Assembly: GCF_963678635.1 (NCBI RefSeq)
Contig: NC_087068.1
Location: 43,765,080 to 43,829,079 of the forward strand
DNA length: 64,000 nucleotides
Origin: Symsagittifera roscoffensis
Lineage: Eukaryota > Xenacoelomorpha > Acoela > Convolutidae
Direction: 5' to 3'
Positions within the stretch are counted from its first letter, which is position 1, and each line of letters begins with the position of its first letter. The notes under the pieces are model-generated. The model saw only the letters and a list, made by a program, of their open reading frames with translations, did no database searches and was not told the origin of the DNA. This document shows, in pieces, positions 1 through 12,900 of this stretch. Made by a program: the position numbers and the translations under genes.

Positions 1-63
1 GGCTTAGTGTTTATTGCATGTATCCGGAAGTCCGAATTCAAATCCTGTTGCCTTCTAGGTGTG

Positions 64-410
64 ATTGTTCTAATTTTCGAAGCGAGTGATGGAACATATG
101 TGCTTTAGCTGGTTTTTTTTTCTCCAGACATACTTTGTTTTGTAACTAGCCAATTTTTACAGAGTTTTGTATATCATCTGAGTGTTTTTAAGGTCTTGAG
201 CTCATAATTTAAAACAAATTTCACCTGCGACCATTATTTGCAAATAAGGATGGTATGAACAGTGCCAGAATTCCGCGCGATATAATTCCTCATCATTATG
301 CGTAAGTGGCAAAAGAATTCGTTCCAAATTGAATTGACAGAAGCAATTTGGCTTTTTTATTGCCTTACCAGGAGCAACATCTATCAGTCTCGCTTAACAT
401 AGAGTGCGGG
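64..410 (+). repeat. Degenerate copy of the Helentron-like element
   Basis: It matches in order the landmarks of the intact copies at 576 and 1262: the 5' GTTC..TTTCGA region, GTGCT.., TTTTTTCTxCAGACA, AACTAGCCA, GTCTTGAGCTCA, CACCTGxGACCAT and GCGCGATATAATTC. It has many substitutions and lacks the terminal hairpin. Confidence 0.5.
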
Positions 411-575
411 TGGTTAAAACTACAAAAACGATTCAATTAAAATTAAGTTTCTTTTTTTTTAACAGAAACTGTGACGCTCAGGGGCAGCTGGATCCTCTTT
501 TTCTTGGCATTTCTAGTTAAATGATTATTTTTGTTCATATTGCACAACCAGCTCCGAGTGTAATTGCGATTTTGT

Positions 576-1113
576 TATTGTTCCGACTTTCGATACGAAA
601 GTAACGGAATATTTGTGCTCGGGGTGGTTTTTTTTTTCTTCAGACAAATTTCGACTTTTTAACTAGCCATTTTTGACGGAATTTTTTATATCATTCAAAA
701 GGTATTGTTGTCCTGAGCTTAAATTTGAAAAGATATTTTACCTGTGATCATTTTTCGTGAAGTTATGAGGGTTTAAAGATTGCCATTTTGACCAATTTGG
801 GACAATTAACGCGCGATATAATTCGCGCTATTAACGCGTAAGCGGAGATTTAATTCGTCTTATAAATCGTTCCAAATTGGTTGAACGAAGCTTATTTGCC
901 ATAATTGATTTGTTAAAAGGAACGAAATCTATCTTTTTGTACTTTATATGGCGTGTGGGGAGATGATTTTCATAAAAAAACTTCAAATTTTAGAGAAAAA
1001 AAGTTCATTTTATTTTATTTCAATTAATTTTTTTTATATTATTATTGCTGCTCCATAAACCTTAGTAGGCAGTCGGAACATTCAGGGCTTCGCCCTGATA
1101 CGAGCAGTCTTGT
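576..1113 (+). mobile_element. Non-autonomous Helentron-like (HINE-like) element, copy A
   Basis: It starts ATTGTTCCGACTTTCGATAC and ends with GGCAGTCGGAACATTCAGGG, hairpin CAGGGCTTCGCCCTG, then ATACGAGCAGTCTTG. TGTTCCGACT near the start and AGTCGGAACA near the end form subterminal inverted repeats. The 3' hairpin lies about 15 bases from the end. There is no target duplication; T-rich flanks abut both ends. These are the features I recall for Helentron-derived non-coding elements. There is no ORF inside. Confidence 0.6.
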
Positions 1114-1261
1114 TAAGTTTTGTATAGTTTTTGGAATCCTGGCATATTCAATGTGACTTTAATCCTGACTTTCTGAATGTTTTCTATAACTGCAATAATT
1201 TCCTCTTTCGAAACCGTGCATGGCTGATTACAAGAGCCTAGCGCATTATTGCGCTTTGTTT

Positions 1262-1730
1262 ATTGTTCCGACTTTCGATACGAAAGTAACGGAATATTTG
1301 TGCTCGGGGTGGGTTTTTTTTTTCTTCAGACAAATTTCGACTTTTTAACTAGCCATTTTTGACGGAATTTTTTTTATATCATTCGAAAGTTATTGTTGTC
1401 CTGAGCTTAAATTTGAAAAGTTATTTCACCTGTGATCATTTTTCGTGAAGTTATGAGGGTTTAAAGATTGCCATTTTGACCAATTTGCGACAATTAACGC
1501 GCGATAGAATTCGCGCTATTAACGCGTAAGCGGAGATTTAATCCGTCCTAGAAATCGTTCCAAATTAGTTGGAAGAAGCTTATTTGCCATAATTGATTTG
1601 TTACCAGGAGCGAAATCTATCCTTTTGTACTTAATATGGCGTATTTTTTTTTTCATTTTTATTACATTTTATTAAACATTAAAAGGCAGTCGGAACATTC
1701 AGGGCTTCGCCCTGATACGAGCAGTCTTGT
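1262..1730 (+). mobile_element. HINE-like element, copy B
   Basis: Same termini, subterminal inverted repeats and 3' hairpin as copy A, in the same orientation and about 150 bases downstream of it. It lacks part of the region before the 3' end. Substitutions relative to copy A are few, suggesting recent activity. Confidence 0.6.
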
Positions 1731-2581
1731 TGTTTTTTAAGCAGCTAGCAAGATTTGATGTGGTAAGCATGTTATGTGTGCTAAAGTTTGTATAACTCGG
1801 TCCAGACCTTCGCAAAACGTGTTTTAGCAAGCGAAATATGATGCATCTGAATCAAATCACAAAATAAAAATGAAGATGCACGAACAAAAATTTTTCATGT
1901 GCAATTAATTTGTCAAAAAAGATATAAGGTTCCAGAAAATTGTCAGATCTAACTAATCTTGCATCAGTCTGTTTCCAGTTAGCGCTCATAGCGCGTACGT
2001 AGCAATTTAGTCTGCGCTTAATATCAGCGCTCAAATGTGTTTTGAGTTTTATTAGGGCGAGCTCAAAGTCAGGTTTGAACAAGTTTCTTTTATTTTTCGT
2101 TTCTGTAGTGAGTTTTAATTGTGCTCAAGGGCACGGTTGCTGTGCAAGTAGCGCAGAATTTTCCGACCACTTAAAAAAACTACAATAAAACATTTCTTTT
2201 TCAAATGAGTCTCGTTTTTTATGAGTAGAAAACAAATATTGGACATCTTTTTCTGCCAAATATGGGCTAAATGAAGCTTGCAACATTAGTTTTTGTTTAA
2301 AAAAAAACAAAAGGTTTAAATGACCGATTTCTTCATAACTATAATGACCAACTTTCAACGAACCAACTTTCGGCGTCGCTTGCTCGAAATATGAGTGAAG
2401 CTCAACAATTTTAAACCTGTTTTCCCGACAGCAGGATGATTTTGGAAATTTTGTATGGTCGATCGAATCACGACTGAGGGGTTTCATTATGATAAATTAT
2501 TCGGCTCATTTCGATGTGGCTCATTCCGATGACTAGTTGTGACACCTGATGTTGTGTGCAAGAAAAATAAAACGCAAATAA
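1731..2581. other. No gene seen
   Basis: AT-rich spacer between HINE-like copies B and C. Two short minus-strand ORFs here have no recognisable motif, no splice context and a base composition like the surroundings. Confidence 0.6.
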
Positions 2582-3124
2582 AACAAGACTGCTCGTATCA
2601 GGGCGAAGCCCTGAATGTTCCGACTGCCTTTTAAGGTTTATGGAGCAGCAGTAATAACATAAATATCATTAACAAATTAAACGTAAAAAAATGAAAGAAA
2701 AAAAATTCCAAAATTTGAAACTTTTTCCATGAAAATTATCCCCCCACACGCCATATAAACTACAAAAGAATAAATTTCGCTCCTTGTAAAAAATCAATTA
2801 TGGCAAATAAGCTTCTTTCAACCAATTTGGAACGATTTCTAAGACGGATTAAATCTCCGCTTACGCGTTAATAGCGCGAAATATATCGCGCGTTAATTGT
2901 CCCAAATTAGCCAAAATGGCAATCTTTAAATCCTCATAACTTTACAAAAAATGATCACAGGTGAAATATCTTTTCAAATTTAAGCTCAAGATAACAATAC
3001 CTTTTGAATGATAAAAAAATTCCGTCAAAAATGGTTAGTTAAAAAGTCGAAATTTGTCTGAAGAAAAAAAACCCACCCCGAGCACAAATATTCCGTTACT
3101 TTCGTATCGAAAGTCGGAACAATA
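2582..3124 (-). mobile_element. HINE-like element, copy C
   Basis: Inverted relative to copies A and B. It reads from AACAAGACTGCTCGTATCAG with the CAGGGCGAAGCCCTG hairpin to CGAAAGTCGGAACAAT. The family is therefore mobile in both orientations within 3 kb. Confidence 0.6.
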
Positions 3125-3834
3125 ATTAAAATTTACTTTCCATTTTGAATGATCGGAAAAAATGTATGAAACAAAATCTGTTTATGCGCAAAAATTAAAT
3201 TTAAGTAAAATATAGATATGTTTCACATATCATTTTTGCTCTTTCAGTCACGTGAAAAAACCTGGCGTTTTTTAAGCTGAGCTATTTTTCAATTCCTTTC
3301 TATGCTGAGAAAAACGTATATGAGTTTCTTTTGTTTGTTTGGCATTTTGTACAAAAATTCCGATCTATTCATATAATTTTTTACCGTTTACTTGAATAAA
3401 ATGGTTTTGTTATTTGCTTTTTGGATAATGAAAAGAGTCGTTGTTTGCATGTAAATTTTCGGCGCCTGTCAAAATGTGACAACTTGCTGAAACTTCCCGA
3501 AACTATCTTTATCTTATTGCGTCACTAGATAAATTTTTTGACTACTTTCAACAGAAAGAAGCTGGTAAATGTGAAATGAAACCGATTTTTTAAGCAAAAG
3601 CAAGCTTGTGCAATGACAAAGTTTTGTTGAAAATAAAGAGTTCTTGCAGTTGGAAACATTCTTTTCAATACATATAAGTTAGAAAGATGCAGTTGGAAAG
3701 ATCTTCTTTTCAACACATAAAAACGAGTAAATATCTCCCACCCCCACGCTTTAAGTGGGAATATGTTGACTTGGTTCTAATTTGGTTGGTGATATTTAGA
3801 ATCGATCTTAGTGTCTTGTTTCTTTTTTTTGTAG

Positions 3835-3935
3835 GCGGAGCATGCGCAGCTAGATGCTAACAGAAACAATGCCAAACTGATGCAACTACAAGAAGAGAAA
3901 ATGAACGTGGATAGGACTCTAGAAAACATGCAGAG
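3835..3935 (+). CDS. ODF2: ODF2 coiled-coil exon (first in window)
   Basis: The exon follows a polypyrimidine tract ending in GTAG and stops before GTGAG. It encodes a heptad-like stretch starting AEHAQLDANRNN and ending ENMQR. The donor is phase 2 (AG|G), completed by the exon at 4550. The incoming phase is 0, so an upstream exon outside the window is expected. Confidence 0.8.
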
Positions 3936-6900
3936 GTGAGTCGAAAGCTAACTTAGAATAATCAATCAAACATAATTACTCTTGTTTGGTATTTACACTA
4001 TGACTATGCCAGCTAAGATGTTTTGGTCCACCTCTTCTATACTTTTTATGCTTTCATTAATCGGCGGATAGCAAAGGGTAAATCGACCCAAAATGTGCAT
4101 ATGGCGGCTTTTTCAGCTATATAATATTGCTTTGGCTATTTTTCAGCGCATATAAAATTGTCCTATAATAAAAACGCCGTCAGCATCAAGAGGTTTTCTG
4201 ATCCACCTACTGAGTGTTTTTGCGCGCAAGGCATTGTCTAGAGTTCCATGACAAGAGATTTCCGCCGCAGTCATTTCAGGCCCAGACACTTCCGCCCCCA
4301 AAACACAGTCATTTCCGGAATTGACTGCTTTTGGGGCGGAAATGACTGGAGCTGAAATGGCTCGGAGTGTTAGGTGTTGATCCTGCTACCTGACCGAAAC
4401 AAAAATGCATTTTTTTCTTATTGGGGTTCCTGGCGTTTTTTTTTGACCTTTATCTGTTTCAAGCATGCCTGTTCACGACGTGATCGAACTGATTTTTCGG
4501 AAACTACTACTATCTGTAATTTTGTTTCATTTATGTCTTGTGTTGTCAGGAGACTACAACACTTGGAGGAAGAGAACGAGGAAACGTTAATAAAGTTGAA
4601 CAAATCGGATCAACTCAACTCTCAACTATCAGTAAGTAGAACTCATTAATCACTTAAGCGGTCAATTTAACGGTCAATTTAACTCGAAACGAAAGACAAC
4701 TCTCAATAAAAGACAACTCGCGTTAAAAGACAACTCGCAATATGCTCGCGGAGGCAGTCGCGCAAACGTTTTGCGAGCTCGCCAACAGAAGTTAGGACTT
4801 TCGTCTTCTGTTTCGAGTTGTCGCGGTGCCCAATTTAACCCCATCTTCCCCCAAAACAGTTGCGAGCCGAGCATGTTTTTCTTCTAAGTCAGGAGTTTTC
4901 TACCTATCAAAATTGATCAATTTGCTCGCAGTGGCGCTAAAAATTTTTGTTCTTAATTCAATTGTAGGTCGAAGTCTATTGGGAAGATGGGTAAGGGTGT
5001 AATGCGAACCATTTCCGATCAATACTACTTCGAAAGGAAGTCAAAAATGTCAATTCTCGTTCAATTTTAAAATTAATTACACCTCCCCCCCCCCCCCCCC
5101 CCCCCACCTAAGAAAGCTGGCTTTACAACTAAACAAATAGAGGGAAAACAGAAATAGTGTGCTAGGAACTTGCAGCTGTTCCGAATTTCGAAGAAAGTCA
5201 CGGAGTATTTCAGCTCAGCAGTATATATTTTTTTCTTCTGACGCATTTCGGCTTATAAATAGTCACTTTGAGCGTTATATTTGGACACAATTTGTTATAT
5301 TAACTGAAAAGAATAACGTCTTGAGCGCAACTATGAAAAGTATTTTACCTGTGGTTGTTTTTTTGAAGTTATGCGGGTTTGTTAGTTGTCAGTTTGGCCA
5401 ATCTGGAACATTAACGTGCAGTACCGATATGCCTCGGAACAGGCTGATGTTTTTAGGAATCTTATATAATGAATTAAGTATCAAAAGTATAATTCCATAG
5501 AATGTTTGATTTGCAAGTTTCTGGCCTGAAAATGTAATCATAATTTGCATATTTTTTGTTTCTACAGATAATGCATGAGCGGTTATTTAATCCAGCTCAG
5601 AAAGTGTTTCAAATTGAACTGCTAACCGTTTTTTTGGTCGTGAAAAGACATTAGCATTTCACTAGCGTGTGTGGTGTTAATTTTTCAAATAAATAACCAC
5701 CGGAGCGTAGTGTCATTTTACGATATCTACTTATTTCCGACCTAAGTCGCAAATAAAAGCGCTGCTTTTTTAATAAGTGGCACTTTTGCAGCATTATATC
5801 AGATTAACTTTTGCTGCAAATCTTATAGCTTTGTATCTGAATTATCGGTGCCGATTTCCTGTTTGATAAAGGATTATCGGTGACTCTTTCCTGAATTATC
5901 GGTGACTATTTCCTGTTTTCAAGAAGATTTTTGTTATTGTTCCGACTTTCGATACGAAAGTAACGGAATATTTGTGCTCGGGGTGGGTTTTTTTCTTCAG
6001 ACAAATTTCGACTTTTTAACTAACCATTTTTGACGGATTTTTTAAAAATCGCTCGAAAGCTATTGTTGTCCTGAGCTCAAATTTGAAAAGATATTTCACC
6101 TGTGATCATTTTTCGTAAAGTTATGAGGGTTTAAAGGTTGCTTAATTGCCATAATTGATTTGTTACAAGGAGCGAAATTTATCCTTTTGTACTTTATATG
6201 GCGTGAGGGGGGATGATTTTCATTAAAAAAATTTCAAATTAAAAAAAAAAAGTTTCATTTTATTTTATTTCATTTATTTTTTAAATGTTATTACTGCTCC
6301 ATAAAACATTAAAAGGCAGTCGGAACATTCAGGGCTTCGCCCTGATACGAGCAGTCTTGTTTTTTTTATAATATCCTTTGTTCTCAATTTTTTTTTGATT
6401 CTCAAAAACATCGTATCAATGTATAAATATATGTATATATTTTTTTTCGTTTTCTCGTAAACTACTCTGCATGATCTAAGATAACGGGTTCAAACTAAAG
6501 AACATGAGATAGTAAATGTCTTTGCCTAGCTACTACCGACTAATTTTTGTAAAAACACAATGTTGGACTCAGCAAAAGTCCCCTTACTGAAAATATGTGC
6601 GTTTTGAATTTTTTTCCGTCAAACAAAACGGTGTTGAATCTGAGATGAAATATTCAATCGAAAGAACATGCTAGAGAGGTATCTTAGTATAAACAACTTT
6701 TCACCGGTTTCGGCTTTTTAGTGGAAAAATATTTGGGCTTTAGACCCATTTTTGGACTTTGTTCAGTATCTTAAAAACGACCGTGCCAATTCTGAACAAA
6801 AAAATAATCACCCCGGCAAAAGCATGCTCTCTGTTTTTCAATAGAAACGAGATATAATTTTTTAACCAATTTTTGACATATTGAAACGCTTGAAAATTAA

Positions 6901-9900
6901 GCTTTCCTTTCGCATCTGTACATTTTTTAAAATGTTATCAAGAAGGTAATTCCAGCTTCAGCTGGCCCTCCAGGGATCAGATTATGTTAGACGGCAATGG
7001 CGCAGATGCTAGGATGTAAGAATTTTAATTTTGAGGTCAGCTCGATTTCGGCACCGTAGAATTTTTCAGTTATATTTTTACTTTTTAAATTAATTTTTTA
7101 ACCCTTAAATTCACAAAATATTGTTTTTCTGGTTATTTAAATCTTTTAACACCTTGTTTACGTGCATATTTGCCTGATAAAAATATCGTCGAAATTAGCA
7201 GTCTTAATTGATAAATTCGGTTCAGGTTTTGTTGACTAGAAACAATATCGCCAACAATTTGAAATTAAAAAAACTTAGTGCTGTAAATGATGTTTTTTTT
7301 AGCGGGCATTGATGTGATTTTTTCCCATATTTGAAAATGGGGAGAATCTTAGTTTTTAGGCGTGCTTGAGTTTGCTTTGCGCAAAATCAAATACCACAAG
7401 AGTTTTTCAAGTTGGGCTGAGTGATTAATCATCTTAAAGTTTTATCAATTTTGAAATGATCCACATTAAAAAATTTAAACATGTTTTAGTGTCGAGAAAA
7501 ACCAAATCGAAATTAGCGTTTAAGCTAAGTTAGAACTATATTTGACTATTATTTAGGCTACTATATGCATTATACCTGCACATAAAAACTTTTATTCAAG
7601 CCGCGAAAAACACTTTGAAAATTCATACCGGTTCGTCGACAAAAAAAAATTCTCTTTCAATTTAATTTTAGTTTCATGTTGAAGAAAAATGTATTCGAAA
7701 ATGAAAAGTTTAATCAACAAATGCTTACATAATGCAAACAAAGCACTTGAAACTATTGATCCATCGAAAAGTGTTATGATATTTGAGAAATTGAAGCTTG
7801 ATGATTGTTTTCATAAAATAAAAGATAATTATTCAGAAGACTGAAATGTTTACTAGGCTATTTTGGTTGTTGGTTCTGAAATGTACTTTTTGCCGCACTT
7901 TATTTAAAATAATTTGAGAGGAATCCCACACAGTGCTTCCAAACAGGATGTAAACCCTTCAAGGTCCCGTTAGTTTCGTTGCTTGGTAAATGATGAGTTA
8001 CACTAAGTTATCATTGTAACAAACGTTCATGAGAACAATTTTTAATTGTAATTATTGTTTGTATTTGCGTGTAGCTGCAAGTGGAGGAGAAAGGGCGTGA
8101 GGTGAGTGCTCTGAGTCGTCAGCTGGACACTGCCATCCAGGATGGGAAGAGGAATGCAGAAGCACAGCAGCAGAGACTAGCCAACAGAGAGAGGTATTAC
8201 ATGACACCTCAAAGCTCCCACAGACATAATTAACTAGAAGACGCTATTCGATGACCCAGAAAAAAATTTGAGGCATCAGCTGACTCATTCTGCCCACCCT
8301 CCCCCCTCCCAGGGGCTCCGTAAAGTTAATTGCATTGGTATTGCAGCTGGAAATCAATTACTGTGTAGTTTTTTCTGGCTGCAATTAATTATTGCAATTG
8401 TTTTGCAAGTCGAAAATCAATTACTGCAATATTTTTTTCCAAACATTTTGAAACCATTGAAAAATTGTACAAATTAAATAATTTTTGAACATAGCTCCGC
8501 ATTCCAAAAGTTTTTGTTGATTTTAAAAATAGGGCAGCTTCAAGGTGCAGAGGTGTCATGTTTTGACATAGTTGTCCAAAGTGAAATTTTGACACGATAA
8601 AATTTAGATTCTTTTTGCATTTACTTTGGTTTCCGCAATAAATTATTGCAGTTATAATATGTTGAAAATCAATTATTTTAAATTTTGAGAAGCGAAAGTC
8701 AATAATTCATTACAATTATTTCAATTGAAAATTTTTTTACGGAGCCCCTGCCTCCACCTCACATAAGCATCAATTTTACGGTGTAACGAGGGATTTTACA
8801 AGGTTAAACATGAAGACCAAATACGTTTTTCATGGCCTATTCAGTTTGCATGCCAATTTTTGTAACAATCGGTTTAATGAATAGTATAAGTTTGAAGGTG
8901 GGGGAAAGGAAAAAGAACTCATCAGCTTTGTAAAAACATTAGTTATTGCATGCAAAAGTGTGGCCACAGAAACAGACCAATCGAGCATCTTTGTTGCAAG
9001 TGCTTCTAAACCAGATTTTTGCATTTTATTGTTGCTTCTTGTGGTCATGATCATATGCATGTAATATATATTTGTATTAACATATTAGGATTCCTTTCTG
9101 TAGAAATTTAGATTCTTTGGAATTGTAATCAGGATCACCATGGCATTTCTGCGGGAAAACTTGATCAGTTTTTGATATTTTATTCTTTTTTCTCGTGGTT
9201 TACTGGTCATACTATTTTAGCCGCCGAAATTTGGTTGAGGTCAAACTAAATAATTTCAGGACTCTTTTCCATTTTTTCCCCACATGTGAATTTCAACTTT
9301 GAAAAAGTGTTTCAACGTCGTCATAACGTATTGAAACTTTACATGATGAATAAGCTAACTCTTGTGAACAGACAGATTTTTTTTCAAGTCTTACATCATA
9401 AGATAGCGCATTTAGCCATGATAAAACCTAAAACAGCTATGAAAATAGAAAAATGAAAAAATGTGGGGAGGGGAGTGGAAAAGAGCCAAGTTCAGACATG
9501 TTTGCTTAATGCAGGTCCAGTCAGGCTAGAGTGATGGAGCTGGAGGCACAACTGGCTCGCAACAAGGCCGAACTCAGCCAGGTGCGCCGGGCCAAAGAAG
9601 AGGTTTGTGAAAAAAAGCATCCCATATTCGCAGCTTTTCCTACAAAATTTCCATTTCAGACTTTTTGGCATGCTATAATTTTATTAAGTTCATCGCAGCC
9701 TGAGACATAACCCGGAGTTCAATTATTTAAAACTTCGGCTATACTCACCAGAGCCCATCTTGTAAATTGCAGCGCACGTGCGATTTGAACCCGCAATGAT
9801 ATTGGAATACGAACAACTAAGTGCGAACTTTCCTGGATATTATCGAAGAAAGGAAGGAAAACTTCTGTTTGGGATGATTTTTTTCTGCTATGGCCTATAA

Positions 9901-12900
9901 TGGAGTTTTTAGTTTCACAAATAATTGGTGATGTCAGTAAAGCTCCTATCAAACGCAACATGTTGAAAAAAACCTAGCATCCTAAACACGCAATGAAAAA
10001 CAATGCTTTGGTAATGATTTTTTCTTAAGCTTAACACCTCAGAATTTCTGATAACATAACAATTTTTTTTCAAATTTCCAATACAATTTTTAAGTGCAGA
10101 AGAGCCAATTACACATGTTTCAGTATACATAAAATTAACAGTTAATGGTTCGTTGAATTTGAGTCACCGAACCAGTTGAGATAGCCTCTTATTCATTGCA
10201 AGATATAGTACGAAGCATATCTGAGAGCCCTTTTTGTTCGCGACTTTCGGTACGAAAGTAACGGAATATTTGTGCTCGGGCTGGGTTTTTTTTCTTCAGA
10301 CAAATTTCGACTTTTTAACTAGCCATTTTTGACGGAATTTTTTTATATCATTCAAAAGATATTGTTGTCCTGAGCTTAAATTTGAAAAGATACTTCACCT
10401 GTGATCATTTTTCGTAGAGATATGAGGGTTTAGAGATTGCCATTTTGGTCATTTTGAGCAATTTGGCAATTTGGGACAATTAACGCGCGATATAATTCGC
10501 GCTATTAACGCGTAAGCGGAGATTTAATCCATCTTATACAATGCTGATTTAAATTATCCGGACAAAACGAACATAACTTGAATTTTCAAACGCGTTTTTC
10601 TCAAATTGGGTTAACATTAGACAAAAAGTGAAGAGAACAAAAGTTGCTTAGAATTTCACCAGAATTGATATGGTTCCATTTTTCCTCCTAAATTCTGAAC
10701 AAAAATTTTACCCCAAAAATGGGTCAATTTGGCTTTTTTCAATTAATCAAGAATTAAGCTGAAACTACTTTGTTAATTGATACGAAAAATATATCACAGG
10801 AAGCCTCTTACGCAGCTCAACATAGTTTAAGAAGGGTTAAATCTCCAAAAACCAGTATAAGAGAAAAAATTTTCTATTGATAGTCAATAAATGTGATTTT
10901 TACTATATAAAACCCAGAATCTCTGTTAAAAAATAAATTTTAAACAATTTCCGCAAATTTTTGGAGATTTAACCCTTCTTAAACTTTGTTTAGCTGCGTA
11001 AGAGGCTTCCTGTGATATAATTTTGTATCAATTAACAAAGTAGTTTCAGCGTAATTCTTGATTAATTGAAAAAAGTCAAAATGACCCATTTTTGGGGTAA
11101 AATTTTTGTTAAGAATCTCGGAGAAAAAATGGCACCATATTAGTTCTGGTGAAATTCTAAGCAACTTTTGTTCTCTTCACTTTTTGCCTAATCTTAACCA
11201 TATTTGAGAAAAACGCGTGTGAAAATTCAAGTTTTGTTCGTTTTGTCGTGGATAATTTAAATCAGCACTGTAAATCTTTCCAAATTGGATGAACGAAGCT
11301 TATTTGCCATAATTGATTTGTTACAAGGAATGAAATCTCTCTTTTTGTACTTTATATGGCGTGTGGGGGGATGATTTCCATAAAAAATTTTAAAATTTAG
11401 AAGAAAAAAAATTTCATTTTGTTTTATTTCATTTAATTTTTTTATGCTATTACTGCTGATCCATAAACCTTAAAAGGCAGTCGGAACATTCAGGGCTTCG
11501 CCCTGATACGAGCAGCCTTGTTGATTTTTGTTGACGAAGAATCTAGAATAATTTGAGGTGTTTTTGCAGAAGCTTTTAATATAATCTTGCTAACAGGACT
11601 GGATATTTATAATTTGAGATAAATTTCAGTGTTGTCATATTCATTTCCACTGCTAACATGATCAACTTTATGATCTGTTTGCAGCAGAGGTTATGCATTA
11701 GTAGGTTAATAGCTGAAAAAAGCTGAAGCACTTAAATTTTTCAAGAAGATTATCAACACCAATGGTCAGATACAGCTAAGTAATGCAGAAAATTAACTTT
11801 GTTTTTTTACAAGAAAGTAATTTTTTTTAAAAGGTCAGATTTCAGTCATTTTTATGCTGTTTTTGGTGGTGATTAGATCTTTGGCTTCGGCATTACATTT
11901 GGCTTCCGTAAAATGCTACAAAAAATTTTAAGAATTTAAATTTCTGCTTTGTTTTTAAGTAAATTATTACGGAAACCGCAAACAAGTTTTTGAAATGTAA
12001 TTTTTTACAACTTATTTGAAGTGCCGCGGATCCCGCTGCGAGCAAATGTTGCAAGTTGCTGAGAATCCGCACTTCGGTAAGTAGAGTCCGCATTGATTAA
12101 TGAGTTTCGCAAATTTTTCTTGGATTCTGTAAATATATTGAACCAACGATACACTTTATTCAGAGCTAGAAAGAGTGTGATTAATTAAGAGCTATGGGGC
12201 AGTACAACAGTGCCGAAGTATAACAGTGCCGAAAAATTAATTGTTGTTCAACAGTGCCGAAAATTATTTTGAGTACTTTTTTATCCCTAAATCACTGAGA
12301 AAAAAATTAATTCAAATCGACGGAAGTTGAAAAGCCAAAAAAGGCCATGTTAATTGATGCCGCTTGTTAAACAAACAAAATTACCCCAAGCGCGGCTTCA
12401 TATTTTTTTCTGAACAAACAATTAACTCTGTGAATTGTCATCAAACTTTCTTCTCGGTTTTACTCCAAAAAAAACAGTATTCATGCAAAATTGCCAACAA
12501 TTCGTTAACAGAACTCAAAGTTTTCAAATATCCTCAATTTTCGGCAATGTTGAACACATTTTCAGTTTCGCGGAAACTAAATCAGGGTCTTTTTTGTTTT
12601 TGTCTTACCCAAAGATAACTTTTTAAGCATTGTTGAACTTAAATTTTCCATTTACCCTTTAAGTACTAAAACATGCACTGAAAATCCATTTTTTTTGTTC
12701 AGCTTGCCGGATGAACGCTCATTCTTTGAAGTCAATATGTGCTCTAATTGTATTTTATTTTTGCTTTGGGCTTCAAACTGAACTTGAAAAAAAAATTTAT
12801 ATAACTCAAATTGTTTATTTTTTTTTCAAACTATTGAAGTTCTCGTGTCATTTGTACTAAACGGCCCAAAATCAGTATTTCTACATGTTGACCTTGAAAT

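Larger units (their letters stand above)
4632..8074 (+). other. ODF2 intron, 3.4 kb
   Basis: Contains a C21 run at 5085-5105, a degenerate HINE-like copy near 5170-5640 and HINE-like copy D. The remainder (6.4-8.0 kb) is AT-rich, and I see no gene or RNA in it. Confidence 0.6.

Noticed and set aside
5159-5500. 113-codon + strand ORF with a hydrophobic stretch
   Set aside because: It coincides with a degenerate HINE-like copy inside an ODF2 intron.
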